In this document: positions 23,283 to 31,390 of the stretch, piece by piece | Numbering within the stretch: the first letter of the stretch is position 1 | Layout of the letters: the number at the start of each line of letters is the position of its first letter | DNA from: Betaproteobacteria bacterium | GTDB taxonomy: Bacteria > Pseudomonadota > Gammaproteobacteria > Burkholderiales > Burkholderiaceae_C | Assembly: GCA_010030205.1 (NCBI GenBank) | Contig: RGQD01000007.1 | Coordinates: 1 to 38,892 of the forward strand | DNA length: 38,892 nucleotides | Direction of reading: 5' to 3' | Notes under the pieces: generated by a model | Database searches by the model: none | What the model was told of the DNA's origin: nothing | What the model saw: the letters and a program-made list of their open reading frames with translations, nothing else | Position numbers and translations under genes: made by a program

Positions 23283-23906
23283 ATGGATTGCCACGAGTTC
23301 TTGCTGAGCCCGGGTTCTGGCTTGGCGGGCAGCCTGAGGGCTGCGATCGAGCGTGTCGGTGCTGCGCAACAAGACGGTGCGACCCTGATCGGCGTCGGGC
23401 TGGCCGGCACCTGGTTGCTTGGGCTCAGCGCACTTGGCGCGTTGGCCTCAGGCATGAGGCTGCTGGCCTTGTTTCCCTACCTAGGTGTCGATCCCGCACC
23501 CTACGGCGCACAGCGCTCGACGTCGAACTGGTGCGATCGCTGGCTGATGATGGCCCGGTTGCCGCTGTTGCGCCGCGTCATGGCCCATGCGGCGGTCACG
23601 CCCAGCCCACGCGGACTCGAGGGCGTCTACCTGCCCGGCACCTTGTCTTGGGCCCACGCCGGCACAGCCATGGACAAGTCAGATTTTGTCAGCCTGGTTG
23701 TTCCGGCCAGTATGGGTGTCACGGTGGTGCTCAACAGCGCTTCGCCTGACTTGGTGGTCGAGCGCACACGAGTGGTGTTTGCCGCACTCAACGACGGGAT
23801 CGAGCTGGCATTCGCCGACCCTGGCTCCAGCGAACTCGCTCAGCAGGTGGTGGCGTGGGCGCAGGGCGGGGCATTCGGTGACATGGGGGTGGCCGGCGAT
23901 GCTTGA
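23283..23906 (+). CDS. Hypothetical protein, gene 1 of the flgA-linked block
   Basis: I do not recognise this protein (about 207 residues). After a short polar start (MDCHEFLLSPG) there is a long hydrophobic stretch at about residues 33-68 (TLIGVGLAGTWLLGLSALG, then MRLLALFPYLG) that could enter the membrane. The C-terminal half looks like a soluble mixed alpha/beta domain (SLVVPASMGVTVVLN, VFAALNDGIELAF). ATG 23283 is chosen for its GAGG site 7 nt upstream. GTG 23208 or TTG 23211 would add about 25 residues and lie closer to the promoter. The ribosome site falls in a GCCAGC/GCTGGC stem that could restrict translation. Its end overlaps the next gene by 8 bp, so the two are coupled. Confidence 0.6.
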   Translation: MDCHEFLLSPGSGLAGSLRAAIERVGAAQQDGATLIGVGLAGTWLLGLSALGALASGMRLLALFPYLGVDPAPYGAQRSTSNWCDRWLMMARLPLLRRVMAHAAVTPSPRGLEGVYLPGTLSWAHAGTAMDKSDFVSLVVPASMGVTVVLNSASPDLVVERTRVVFAALNDGIELAFADPGSSELAQQVVAWAQGGAFGDMGVAGDA

Positions 23907-24747
23907 GCCATCGGTGGTACCAGCGCTCAACCCCGGCTACAAGGTCGTGATCGCGCTGGCATGCCTGGCGCTGCTGGTGATCGCTTTTGGCGTCTGGGCG
24001 CTGGTGTCGGAGCGACGCCGCAGCCGCGGCCGCGTCTCGTCGCCCCGCGTCGAGCCGGTGGTCGCGGCAGCACCGCCACCCGCCGCCGACGCTTCGGTCG
24101 ACGCGCTGCAGCAATCGCTGTCGAGCCTGGAGCGTTTCGACGCGCTGCAGAGCGATTTGCGCCATCGACTGGCGCGCGCCAACACCGAGATGGAAGCCGA
24201 GCGCGGCAATGTCGGCTCGGCGGTGCAATTGATGCGCAGGGCGGCGCTGGAGATGCGCCTGCCCGAAACCGTGTTCGAGATCTACGAGAGCCTGCGCTTG
24301 TTGCCTCGCAAATCGGCCGAAGCCCAGCAGGTCGACCGCGAGTGGCACCGCCAGGCGCGCATCGAGCCTGGGCGGGTCGTCGTGATCGACGAGGCGACGC
24401 GCGAGTGCATCGTCGACTTCACGGCTTCGGGGCGCCATTTCCGTGTCACCGGCCGCAGCTACGAGTTGTCGCGATCGAATTTCGACGAACTGACCTTGTT
24501 CGACGGCCGCGAGCTCGCGGTGCTGATGGTCCGCGTCAAACTGGAGCCCGACCGCTTGCGGGTGATCGAGGCCACCGTGACAAGTTACCGGCCTTTGGCC
24601 TGGGTGGCGGTGTTGGTGGAATCGCGTGCGCTGATGGACGAGCGGCGCGAGAAACTATTGCTCAAGTCACGCTTCCGTGATGTCGAGAAGATGCGTGCCG
24701 ATTTCGGCATGGATGTCAAACTGCCCGGTTGGGGTCCTGCACAATGA
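23899..24747 (+). CDS. Hypothetical single-pass membrane protein, gene 2 of the block
   Basis: This unrecognised protein has 282 residues. A membrane segment at about residues 15-36 (VVIALACLALLVIAFGVWALV) is followed by a basic stop-transfer (SERRRSRGR) and a P/A-rich linker. A probable coiled coil follows at about 60-110 (LSSLERFDALQSDLRHRLAR), then a soluble C-terminal domain with beta-type strands (RHFRVTGRSYELS, VRVKLEPDRLRVIEATV). The positive charges after the helix place the large domain in the cytoplasm. The ATG at 23899 overlaps the preceding stop by 8 bp, and its own stop overlaps the next start as ATGA (24744-24747). The frame upstream of 23899 is a shadow of gene 1. No enzyme motif is visible; a scaffold or sensor role is possible. 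Confidence 0.7.
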   Translation: MLEPSVVPALNPGYKVVIALACLALLVIAFGVWALVSERRRSRGRVSSPRVEPVVAAAPPPAADASVDALQQSLSSLERFDALQSDLRHRLARANTEMEAERGNVGSAVQLMRRAALEMRLPETVFEIYESLRLLPRKSAEAQQVDREWHRQARIEPGRVVVIDEATRECIVDFTASGRHFRVTGRSYELSRSNFDELTLFDGRELAVLMVRVKLEPDRLRVIEATVTSYRPLAWVAVLVESRALMDERREKLLLKSRFRDVEKMRADFGMDVKLPGWGPAQ

Positions 24748-25964
24748 TTCTCAAATTACTGAACCGCTTGCGACCTGGGGCAGCTGCCAAGGCTGCACAG
24801 CTCGCTGCTGCTGCCGATGTGGCTGCGGTTTCTGTGGTGCCGGCACCGGCTGCCAGCGAATCTCCGGTGCGCCAGCATCAGCGCATGAATGCGCTGCTCG
24901 ACGATTTCCGCCGGCGCATTCGCCGGCAGGAACCGGCAGCAGCCAAGGCTGCCGCCAAGCCGGCGGCGCCGGCGATGGCATCTGCATCAGCATCGACACC
25001 TGGCCAAGCCCGTGCGTTGCCCGCGCTGCGCGGCGTCGAGCAGTGGCTTGGGGTGGCGTCACGCGCGGCCAGTGCGTTGGTGGTGCTCTGGGTCATGGTC
25101 TCGGCCTGGGGCCTCGTCTCAGCCAGCCGCGCTCTGGAGAGCCATGTCTTCGCTGTGCCCAAGCTGGGGCAGTTTCCGGCCCTCGGGCGCACCAAGCTGC
25201 TGGCCGCGAACCGGCTCAGCCCTGATCTGCAGCGCATGCTCACGCCCAACGAAGACCGGTTGATGCGGGCGGTGCAGAACATCGCGACCTTCGAGAACGC
25301 TCGCGCCGAGCAGACGCTGCGCGCCACTCGCTCGGTGGTGCAGGCGGTGGTCGAAGGCTCAGCCGCCCAACGCGCCAAGGTCGAGCCCGGTGATGTCGTC
25401 AAACAGGTCAATTCCAAGGAAGCCGGTTTTGTCTGGGATGTCTACAAAATCAGTACCGACCGGCCTTTGCGCCTGCTCGAGCTGACCTTGCAGCGCGGTA
25501 GCGAAACCTTGACCGCCAGTCTGGAACTGAAGGAGGGCGATCGCTTCGACCTGTCCAACCTCGGCCTGCTGTTTCCAGTGCCTGACACGATCCGTTTCAT
25601 CGGCTTGACCGATGCCGAGCGCATCACCGAGCAGCTGCGCAGCGGCTATGTCGAACAGATGCCGCCTGAATGGCAGATCGCCTATGTTGAGGGATTGCTG
25701 GGCGTGAGCAACGAACTCGTCGCCAACCTCTCGACCCTGAATGCCGCTGCCTACAGTGCCAGCAACTACCTGCGCAGCGAAGAGCTGCTGGGCTGGTACC
25801 ACCAGGGTTTTAACAAGGCTTTGGGCGAATACCGCAATGGTGTCGAGCGCCGGCGCGTGCGTCAGACCCAGGCCTTGTTGCAACTGGGCTGGAGCCTGCT
25901 GGCCGGAGGGCTGATGCTGTTGCTGGCCCTGGGGCAGTCGGCCCGCACACGGTGGGCGCTGTGA
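24744..25964 (+). CDS. Membrane protein with PDZ-like domain, gene 3 of the block
   Basis: This protein has about 406 residues with two predicted membrane helices, at about residues 108-128 (SALVVLWVMVSAWGLVSAS) and 379-397 (GWSLLAGGLMLLLAL). They enclose a large region that should be periplasmic. Within it, residues about 197-262 resemble a PDZ domain (VVQAVVEGSAAQRAKVEPGD, then VYKIS and LQRGSETLTASL). No protease catalytic triad is seen, so a peptide-binding or assembly role is more likely. The N-terminal 100 residues are A/P-rich and basic and probably cytoplasmic. The start ATG overlaps the previous stop (ATGA) and the stop overlaps the next start (GTGA, 25961-25964), so translation is coupled on both sides. 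Not recognised as any named flagellar protein. Confidence 0.75.
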   Translation: MILKLLNRLRPGAAAKAAQLAAAADVAAVSVVPAPAASESPVRQHQRMNALLDDFRRRIRRQEPAAAKAAAKPAAPAMASASASTPGQARALPALRGVEQWLGVASRAASALVVLWVMVSAWGLVSASRALESHVFAVPKLGQFPALGRTKLLAANRLSPDLQRMLTPNEDRLMRAVQNIATFENARAEQTLRATRSVVQAVVEGSAAQRAKVEPGDVVKQVNSKEAGFVWDVYKISTDRPLRLLELTLQRGSETLTASLELKEGDRFDLSNLGLLFPVPDTIRFIGLTDAERITEQLRSGYVEQMPPEWQIAYVEGLLGVSNELVANLSTLNAAAYSASNYLRSEELLGWYHQGFNKALGEYRNGVERRRVRQTQALLQLGWSLLAGGLMLLLALGQSARTRWAL

Positions 25965-26326
25965 CGGCGGCCCAGCGCGTGCTGAGGGTGCGCATAGACC
26001 AGACGCTGCTGGACTTGCCGGCGGCCTCGGTGGTGCGAATCGGTCGGCTCGCCCGCGCGGGCTGGAGCGGGTTGGACGCCCAAGGCGGCGCGCTGCAACT
26101 CGTCGCCACCGACCACGGCCCGATGATCGCGCTGTCGGCGCCCTTGTTGCTCCAGACCGACGCGGTGTCCCCGCAGCCAAGCTGGGGCGTGGTGCTGACC
26201 GATGGGGCCGAGCCCTTGCTCGCGGTGGCAGTGTGTGAGGTGCTGGGCTTGATGAGCGCTGATGCGGCCTCGTCCGGCGCCATCAGCCTGCCGGTCGACC
26301 GGCGCTCGCCCGCTGTGGCGCATTGA
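25961..26326 (+). CDS. Small protein, possibly CheW-like, gene 4 of the block
   Basis: This small soluble protein has about 121 residues. Its beta-strand pattern, with LRVRIDQTLLDLPAASVVRI near the start and WGVVLTDGAEPLLAVAVCEV then LGL near the end, is reminiscent of CheW, where the latter region (VGLVVDEVLGV-like) contacts chemoreceptors. The similarity is weak and by eye only. GTG 25961 is the preferred start because it overlaps the previous stop as GTGA; another in-frame GTG lies at 25952. It is followed by a protein of chemoreceptor-like topology, which is the main support for the CheW idea. Otherwise it should be called hypothetical. Confidence 0.55.
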   Translation: MTAAQRVLRVRIDQTLLDLPAASVVRIGRLARAGWSGLDAQGGALQLVATDHGPMIALSAPLLLQTDAVSPQPSWGVVLTDGAEPLLAVAVCEVLGLMSADAASSGAISLPVDRRSPAVAH

Positions 26327-26358
26327 ACCACAAGCCAGTCCTCTCAAGATTGCCACTG

Positions 26359-27744
26359 ATGACCTTCAAGCCGCTGAACCTTCGCTCGACCCTGCACGAC
26401 CTGGGTCTGTGTGCACTGGCATTTGTCGTCCTGCTGCTGGCCTTGCTGCTCAGCGAGGTGCGCCATGCTCGCCATCAGGTCCTCGCCGAGCTCAAGCTTT
26501 TGAGCCAGACCACGCGCAACCAACTCGACCGTCCCAGCCTGCTGGACGCCGCCCATTACGCGCGGCTCACTGCGCTGGGGCAGGGCATAGACCTGCTCGC
26601 TCGGCGGCTCGACGGCCAGTGGGTGATCGGCGTCGGCGGTGTCGACAGCAAGACACTGGACCGGGTATCGCTGGCGCTGCAGTCGCTGGCCGCTCAACGC
26701 AAGGCCTTTGCCGACCTGGCGCAGCTGATGGAGCAGTTGGCGCATGAGACCGTCGCCGGTGACCGGCCGCTGCCGGGGGCGCAGTCCTTGTGTGGTGAAG
26801 ACGTCAGCGTGGTCGACATGCCTCGTTTGCGCGGCATCCTGAGTGACCGCCTGGTTCGCGCCAACGCGGGCGAGTCAGGGCGCGCGCTGGGACTGGGGCG
26901 CGGTGCGAGCGCGCAGCGCCTGCAAGAAGCGCTGGCACTGGTCGACCAGTTCATGGGTCTGCGCCGCGACGCGCTGACCTTGCTCGAAGAATCTGCTGCG
27001 CCGGCCACCGCTGGCGCGCCCGACGTTCTCATCAACGGCCTGGCCGTGTTGGCGCTGCTGCTGGTGCTGGCCGCAGGCGCACAACGGATCCTGCGCCCTG
27101 GTTCGGCGTCGGCGCAGTCGGTGCCGGCGCCGCCAGCGCCCCCAGTCGCGGTGGCGCTGACCGCGTCCGATGCGCCAGAGCCGACGCATCTGGCGCCGGC
27201 CGTGCTGCCTGAGCCACCGATCGCAGCGCCGCTGCACCCAGCCGAGGCCTGGCCGGCGCCCGCGTCGGGTGTGCTCATAGACGAGGAGCGCTGGAACGAC
27301 TTGCGCGAAGCGGTCGCCATCGTTTGCGAGGCCGGTGTTTCGCTCGAGCGCCTGGCGCGCTCGCTGGTCGATGGCACCAGCCAATCGTCGCAACAGGCCG
27401 AGGGCGAGTTGGTCACCGACTTGCTGCAGCTGGCAGACTTGCTGCAGCGCGCTCGCGAAGGCACGGTCAACCTGGCGTTGTCCCGGCTTGCCGGCGATGC
27501 CGATGCGGCGCAGGTCGAAGCCCTGGAGCGGCTGGACGGTTTGCTGCTGACCACTGTCGCAGCGCTGTCCAAGCTCGAGGACTTGCGCGATCAGCGCGAC
27601 ACCCTGGCCGAGCCACGGTCGGTGGTACCCAGGCGTGATCTGGTGCGCTTGCAGTCTGATTTGCAACATCTGGTCAGCCAGCTCGGCGTGCTGCAAGGCG
27701 ACGTCAGTGCAGCCGTTGAGCACAGCGGCGCTGCGCCGATTTGA
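26359..27744 (+). CDS. Membrane protein with chemoreceptor-like topology, gene 5 of the block
   Basis: This protein has about 461 residues with two membrane helices: one near the N-terminus (about residues 14-32, LALAFVVLLLALLLSE-like) and one at about 223-242 (VLINGLAVLALLLVLAAGA). They enclose a helical periplasmic region of about 190 residues. A P/A-rich linker (about 248-305) leads to a long helical cytoplasmic part. This is the layout of methyl-accepting chemotaxis proteins, but the highly conserved signalling hairpin (QTNLLALNAA-type) is absent, so it is not a normal receptor. The start is uncertain: ATG 26359 has no clear ribosome site, while TTG 26323 would overlap the previous stop as TTGA and add 12 residues. 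It is followed after 10 nt by gene 6. Confidence 0.65.
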   Translation: MTFKPLNLRSTLHDLGLCALAFVVLLLALLLSEVRHARHQVLAELKLLSQTTRNQLDRPSLLDAAHYARLTALGQGIDLLARRLDGQWVIGVGGVDSKTLDRVSLALQSLAAQRKAFADLAQLMEQLAHETVAGDRPLPGAQSLCGEDVSVVDMPRLRGILSDRLVRANAGESGRALGLGRGASAQRLQEALALVDQFMGLRRDALTLLEESAAPATAGAPDVLINGLAVLALLLVLAAGAQRILRPGSASAQSVPAPPAPPVAVALTASDAPEPTHLAPAVLPEPPIAAPLHPAEAWPAPASGVLIDEERWNDLREAVAIVCEAGVSLERLARSLVDGTSQSSQQAEGELVTDLLQLADLLQRAREGTVNLALSRLAGDADAAQVEALERLDGLLLTTVAALSKLEDLRDQRDTLAEPRSVVPRRDLVRLQSDLQHLVSQLGVLQGDVSAAVEHSGAAPI

Positions 27745-27754
27745 GGATTTCAGC

Positions 27755-29206
27755 GTGTTGTCCGAACTGTTCCTGATCGACGCCGAGCAGCTCAACAGCG
27801 AGTTGCAGCGGTTCACGCAACGCGAGCGTGCTGCCTCGCCCGCGTCCGCGGCCAGCGCGGCCGATGCCTTGGCCGACCTGCTGCGCACGCTCGAACTGGT
27901 GGCCTACGCCAGCTGCGTTCGAGCGCTGGCGCGCTGGCTTGACCAGGTGAAAACGCCGGTGCAGATCGGCGAGCGCCGCGAGCTCACCAACGAGCTCACC
28001 GGCCGGCTCAGCGAGGTGATCCTGAGCCTGCGAAGCGACAAGCCCACACTCGACGACAAGCTGTTCGCGACGGCCTGGCTGGATCGACTCGCCCCGGCAA
28101 AGCCCTTGGCACCCGCAGCGCCGGCTGTGCCGAGCTTGCCGGCCGCCACGGCGGATCTACCGAGCGTGCTGACGCCGGCGAAGTTGCCGGCGAAGTTGCC
28201 GGCGAAGTTGCCGACCAACGCGCCCGCCGATGCGCTGGCCGACGCAACGCATCGTGCTGCGGCTGCCGACGCCGAGCGCGCAGCGGCGGATCAACGTTCG
28301 ACCGCGCTGGCCCAGGCCCGCAGCCTGCATGAAGGCCTGGCCCAGACGCCAGCATCGTCGCGTGCTGGCATCGAGCGGGTGATCGCCGGTCTGGTGGCCC
28401 AGGCACGGGTGGGCTGCGAACAACTTGGCGGGACAGCGCTGCCCGCTGCGCTGTCGGCGGCGCCCGAGACCTTGGTGGCGTTGGCAGCGGCTGTGGCGGT
28501 ATTGCCTGCTGGGCATTCGCTGCGTGCGACGGCCGCAGCAGCCGTGCTCTCGGTCGTGATCGAAGGCTGCCAGCCCTCGGCCTATGCCTTGGCCGCGATC
28601 GGCCAGATCATCGGTCAGTGCGGTGGTCGGGTCGATGTGCTGCCCGATGGGCTGCGCCTGACGCTGCCGCGCGACCCGCGACGGCCCATGGTCGTCGTGC
28701 TGCGCAGCGTGCAGGGCTGGTTCGCGTTGCACAGCTTGCAATTTGAAGGCCTGGTCGATGCGGGTGGCGTTGCCAGCGACAACCCGTCCGGTCTTGCGCC
28801 CACCCATCCGCCCACCCATCCGCCAACTCAGTCGACGGGCCGTATATCGCGCCCCGCCGCAGCGCCCAGGCGCCGTGCCAGTTTGCGCATCGGTGCCGAC
28901 AGCTTGCAGCTCGACTTGAACATAGCCGATGCGGCCCCCGAGCCCTCGGTCGCGGTGTGGCGCTACGAACTGCCGGCCTCAGACCTGTGGCCGATGCCAG
29001 CGCAATGGCAGGCGATGGTCAGCGACGGCAGTGGCCGCTTGATGCCCTTGCTGCTGCCGGTCGAGCTCAAGCCGATGCCGGCTGTGGATGCGCTGCTGGC
29101 GCCGGCTGAGGACGGCCCTGCATTGCCGCTTGCCGCACCCAAGCGAAAGCATAGACGGCGGACGGCGGCGCCGGTCGATCCAGGCCAGCAGGCCGAGCCG
29201 ACATGA
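27755..29206 (+). CDS. Large A/P-rich protein with possible CheA/HATPase-like remnant, gene 6 of the block
   Basis: This protein has about 483 residues, starting at GTG 27755 with AGGA 7 nt upstream. The N-terminal 110 residues are helical and could be an HPt-like bundle, though no obvious phospho-accepting His is seen. A linker (about 118-165) holds three KLPA repeats. A second helical region runs to about 270. The segment at about 283-315 (GQIIGQCGGRVDVLPDG, then LRLTLPRD) resembles the end of a histidine-kinase ATPase domain such as CheA, followed by VVVLRSVQGWFALHSLQF in CheW-like style. The ATP-binding N and G1 boxes are not visible, so kinase activity is unlikely. Its stop overlaps the flgA start as ATGA (29203-29206), tying the block to flagellar genes. 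The assignment is tentative. Confidence 0.6.
   Translation: MLSELFLIDAEQLNSELQRFTQRERAASPASAASAADALADLLRTLELVAYASCVRALARWLDQVKTPVQIGERRELTNELTGRLSEVILSLRSDKPTLDDKLFATAWLDRLAPAKPLAPAAPAVPSLPAATADLPSVLTPAKLPAKLPAKLPTNAPADALADATHRAAAADAERAAADQRSTALAQARSLHEGLAQTPASSRAGIERVIAGLVAQARVGCEQLGGTALPAALSAAPETLVALAAAVAVLPAGHSLRATAAAAVLSVVIEGCQPSAYALAAIGQIIGQCGGRVDVLPDGLRLTLPRDPRRPMVVVLRSVQGWFALHSLQFEGLVDAGGVASDNPSGLAPTHPPTHPPTQSTGRISRPAAAPRRRASLRIGADSLQLDLNIADAAPEPSVAVWRYELPASDLWPMPAQWQAMVSDGSGRLMPLLLPVELKPMPAVDALLAPAEDGPALPLAAPKRKHRRRTAAPVDPGQQAEPT
28174..28209 (+). repeat. 12-bp tandem repeat, three copies, in gene 6
   Basis: GCCGGCGAAGTT is repeated three times without error (28174-28185, 28186-28197, 28198-28209), encoding PAKL/AKLPAKLP units in the linker. 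A second short in-frame repeat, CACCCATCCGCC twice (28801-28824), encodes THPPTHPPT. Both are in probable disordered linkers and likely vary in copy number between strains. Confidence 0.85.
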
Positions 29207-29901
29207 GCGGCTGGTCACCGAATCGCGCTGCTGTGTTGGCTTGCATGGCTTGGTTGTTCACACCGGCCGCCGCCGCTCAAACCGAAGTCAAGTCAGCGGT
29301 TTGGCGCCAGGTGATCGAACAATATGTCGAGCGCCAGAACCTCAGCGCCGGGCTGCGCACATCGGTCGAAGTCGCAGCCGATGAGCCAGGGCCGCCGGCC
29401 TGCCAGCGATCGCCCCGCATGGCCGACAGCAGTCGCACCCGATGGCTTGGGCCCTTGACGGTCGTCCTCCAATGCGACCAACCTGCTTGGCGCTGGTCGG
29501 TCAATGTGCGGGTGCGCGGCATGGCACAGGTGGTGCAGGCCGGCCGATCGCTGCCTGGCGGGCAGTTGCTGCGCACTGAAGACTTGCGACTGGTCGACGC
29601 CGACATCGCCACCGAGCCTCTCGGTGTGCTCACCGACCTGGCGCAGGCCTTGGGTCGAGAGACCGCGCGGCCGATCAAGGAAGGCGCCAGTTTGGTGCTA
29701 AACGCTTTGCGGCAGGCAACCGTCATCAAAGTAGGCGATCGGGTGACGGTCCGCTTGATAGGTCAGGCCTTCCAAGTCTCTGCTGAAGGGGTGGCCCAGC
29801 AAGCGGGGGGCGTTGGCGATACCATACGGGTCAAAATGCCCGACGGTAAACTGGTCGTGGCGAATGTGGTTCGCCCAGGTCATGTGGACGTGAAACTTTG
29901 A
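29203..29901 (+). CDS. flgA: Flagellar basal-body P-ring formation protein FlgA
   Basis: FlgA is the periplasmic chaperone that assists FlgI polymerisation into the P-ring around the flagellar rod. The 232-residue protein has a signal peptide ending at about AAAAQ (residue 26) and a SAF domain from about residue 105 (AGRSLPGGQLLRTEDLRL). A C-terminal domain follows with GRETARPIKEGASL, VIKVGDRVTV and GDTIRVKMPDGKLVVANVV, a close match to the FlgA family. The start ATG overlaps the stop of the preceding unknown gene (ATGA), so it is translationally coupled to it. flgM follows after 13 nt. Structural flagellar genes such as flgBCDE are not in this window. Confidence 0.93.
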   Translation: MSGWSPNRAAVLACMAWLFTPAAAAQTEVKSAVWRQVIEQYVERQNLSAGLRTSVEVAADEPGPPACQRSPRMADSSRTRWLGPLTVVLQCDQPAWRWSVNVRVRGMAQVVQAGRSLPGGQLLRTEDLRLVDADIATEPLGVLTDLAQALGRETARPIKEGASLVLNALRQATVIKVGDRVTVRLIGQAFQVSAEGVAQQAGGVGDTIRVKMPDGKLVVANVVRPGHVDVKL

Positions 29902-29914
29902 ACGGCGGTAGATC

Positions 29915-30232
29915 ATGAGCATCAAGCAACTGGCGGGTGGACCACCCGCAGCACCTCGCCCGGATCGTCCAGCAGTCCCTGTCAGGGCTGAGGCGGCACC
30001 GGCTGCGTCTGCTGTTGCGCTGCCTGCGGTCAGCGTCAAGGTCTCGGATGTCGCTGCTGGCACCCTCGCGGCTGCTTTGGCCGAAACGCCGTTCACCGAC
30101 CGCGAACTGCTCAACACACTCAAGCAACGCATCCAGTCCGGCAATTTCAAGATCGACTACGCCAGCCTGGCGCAATCGCTGGTCGACGACGCCGTTCAGG
30201 CGATCGGCCCGCGCCGTGGCGCACCGCGCTAA
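29915..30232 (+). CDS. flgM: Anti-sigma-28 factor FlgM
   Basis: FlgM holds sigma-28 (FliA) inactive until the hook is finished, then is exported. The protein has 105 residues. Its first 50 are disordered and A/P-rich, as usual. The C-terminal part carries the FliA-binding helices (DRELLNTLKQRIQSGNFKID, then YASLAQSLVDDAV). It is located between flgA and flgN, the same set found together in other proteobacteria, and its target fliA is only about 400 bp away on the opposite strand. The start ATG 29915 has a GGCGG/GGTAG purine-rich stretch upstream. Confidence 0.9.
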   Translation: MSIKQLAGGPPAAPRPDRPAVPVRAEAAPAASAVALPAVSVKVSDVAAGTLAAALAETPFTDRELLNTLKQRIQSGNFKIDYASLAQSLVDDAVQAIGPRRGAPR

Positions 30233-30241
30233 GCCCTGCGC

Positions 30242-30634
30242 ATGAGCTTGCCGGTGGATGCGATCGCCGAGTTGCTGGCCTCTTTGGGCGCGGCACTGGC
30301 GCGCCAACGAAGCGTGCTCGAGCAAGGTCAGCTCGACCAGCTGGCCGAGCTCAACACCGAGCTAGAGCACTGCTACGCACGCATTGCCGATTTCCCTGGC
30401 GGCCAGCCAGCCCTGCTGGAACTGGTGGCTGGCGAGTCCGAATCGCGCCGCTCGGCGCTGCGCAGCTTGTTGCTGCAACTCGACACCGACAACCGAGTCA
30501 ACGGCGAACTCATACGCATCACGATGCACCGAGTGGCGGCGATCCAGGCTTTCCAGGTGGCGGGGTCTGATGCCGGCACCTATGGTCCTGGCAGCCGGCC
30601 CGACGTCGGTTCGCGCTTGTCGCGTCACGCTTGA
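30242..30634 (+). CDS. flgN: FlgN-type flagellar export chaperone
   Basis: This is probably the chaperone for hook-filament junction proteins FlgK and FlgL. It is 130 residues, almost wholly alpha-helical (LASLGAALARQRSVLEQGQL, then LAELNTELEHCYARI), with the helical length and C-terminal flexible end (GPGSRPDVGSRLSRHA) usual for FlgN. Sequence conservation in this family is low, so position right after flgM is an important part of the call. It starts 9 nt after the flgM stop and converges on fliA, with a hairpin between. Confidence 0.8.
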   Translation: MSLPVDAIAELLASLGAALARQRSVLEQGQLDQLAELNTELEHCYARIADFPGGQPALLELVAGESESRRSALRSLLLQLDTDNRVNGELIRITMHRVAAIQAFQVAGSDAGTYGPGSRPDVGSRLSRHA

Positions 30635-30641
30635 GCGCCTG

Positions 30642-30661
30642 AGCGCTGGCGGCTCAGCGCT
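30642..30661. terminator. Hairpin between convergent flgN and fliA
   Basis: AGCGCTG (30642-30648) and CAGCGCT (30655-30661) form a perfect 7-bp stem with a 6-nt loop at the junction of the two convergent genes; the stem overlaps the last codons of fliA. There is no T-run, so termination in both directions is only plausible. Confidence 0.4.
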
Positions 30662-31379
30662 TGGCGACTGTAGCGCCAGCTTCTTGCAGCCAGCCTCTGA
30701 GCCGCAGCATCGCTTGCGAGTGCAGCTGGCTGATTCGCCCAGCGGTCAAATCCATCACGAACGCGATTTCGCGGTAACTCAGGTGCTCGGTGTAGTGCAG
30801 CGCCAGCACTTGCTGTTCCTTGGTCGGCAACTGCGCGAGCAGCGGTTGCAAGCGCTGCATGGTCTCGCGCAGCGCGGCCTGCTCCAGTGGGTCGCTGCGC
30901 TCGTCGCTGGCTGGCTCACTGGCCTCGGGCAGCTCGTCCATCACGGAGATCGACACCGCGCTCTCGAGCAAGGCGCGGTAGCCGTCCACGCCCAGTCCTA
31001 GCGCTGCGGCCACTTCTGCGTCATCGGGCAAACGTCCCAGCTGGTGCTCCAGTGCTGTCACCGCCTCCTGGGCGGCGCGCAGCTTGTCGCGCTGGTGTCG
31101 TGGCAGCAAGTCGTTGCCGCGCAACCAGTCGTAAATCGCGCCTCGAATTCGCAGCCTGGCATAGACGCCGAACGGTGCGCCACTGACCTGCGGCTGCCAG
31201 CGCTGGGCCGCATCGAGCAAGCCCAGCATGCCCTCCTGGACCAGGTCGTCGAGCTCGATCGAAGCCGGCAGCCGTGAGCCGATCTGCGACGCAATGCGAC
31301 GCACCAGCGGTGCGTTCTCTCGCACCACCTCGTCGAGGCTGCCGGCGGCATAAGCCACGGCGCCGCGCGGTCGCAGCAT
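30654..31379 (-). CDS. fliA: Sigma-28 factor FliA
   Basis: FliA directs transcription of late flagellar and motility genes. The 241-residue protein shows region 2 (ENAPLVRRIASQIG, DDLVQEGMLGLLDAA, IRGAIYDWLRG), region 3 and region 4 (LPTKEQQVLALHYTEHLSYR, then EIAFVMDLTAGRISQLHSQA), as in the FliA family. Start choice: GACGAGG directly abuts ATG 31385 but stands 6 nt before ATG 31379, so the later ATG is preferred. The gene lies 5-11 nt behind flhG and is probably read through from flhA-flhF-flhG. Its inhibitor gene flgM is nearby on the other strand. Confidence 0.93.
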   Translation of the reverse strand: MLRPRGAVAYAAGSLDEVVRENAPLVRRIASQIGSRLPASIELDDLVQEGMLGLLDAAQRWQPQVSGAPFGVYARLRIRGAIYDWLRGNDLLPRHQRDKLRAAQEAVTALEHQLGRLPDDAEVAAALGLGVDGYRALLESAVSISVMDELPEASEPASDERSDPLEQAALRETMQRLQPLLAQLPTKEQQVLALHYTEHLSYREIAFVMDLTAGRISQLHSQAMLRLRGWLQEAGATVAKR

Positions 31380-31390
31380 CGCCATCCTCG

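Noticed and set aside
28174-28209. Considered as a CRISPR or regulatory repeat array
   Set aside because: The 12-bp units are contiguous with no spacers and in frame, encoding a linker; it is a coding microsatellite.
29860-29915. Sigma-28 promoter in front of flgM
   Set aside because: A stretch with GAAACTTT looked suggestive, but no GCCGATAA-type -10 at proper spacing could be found.
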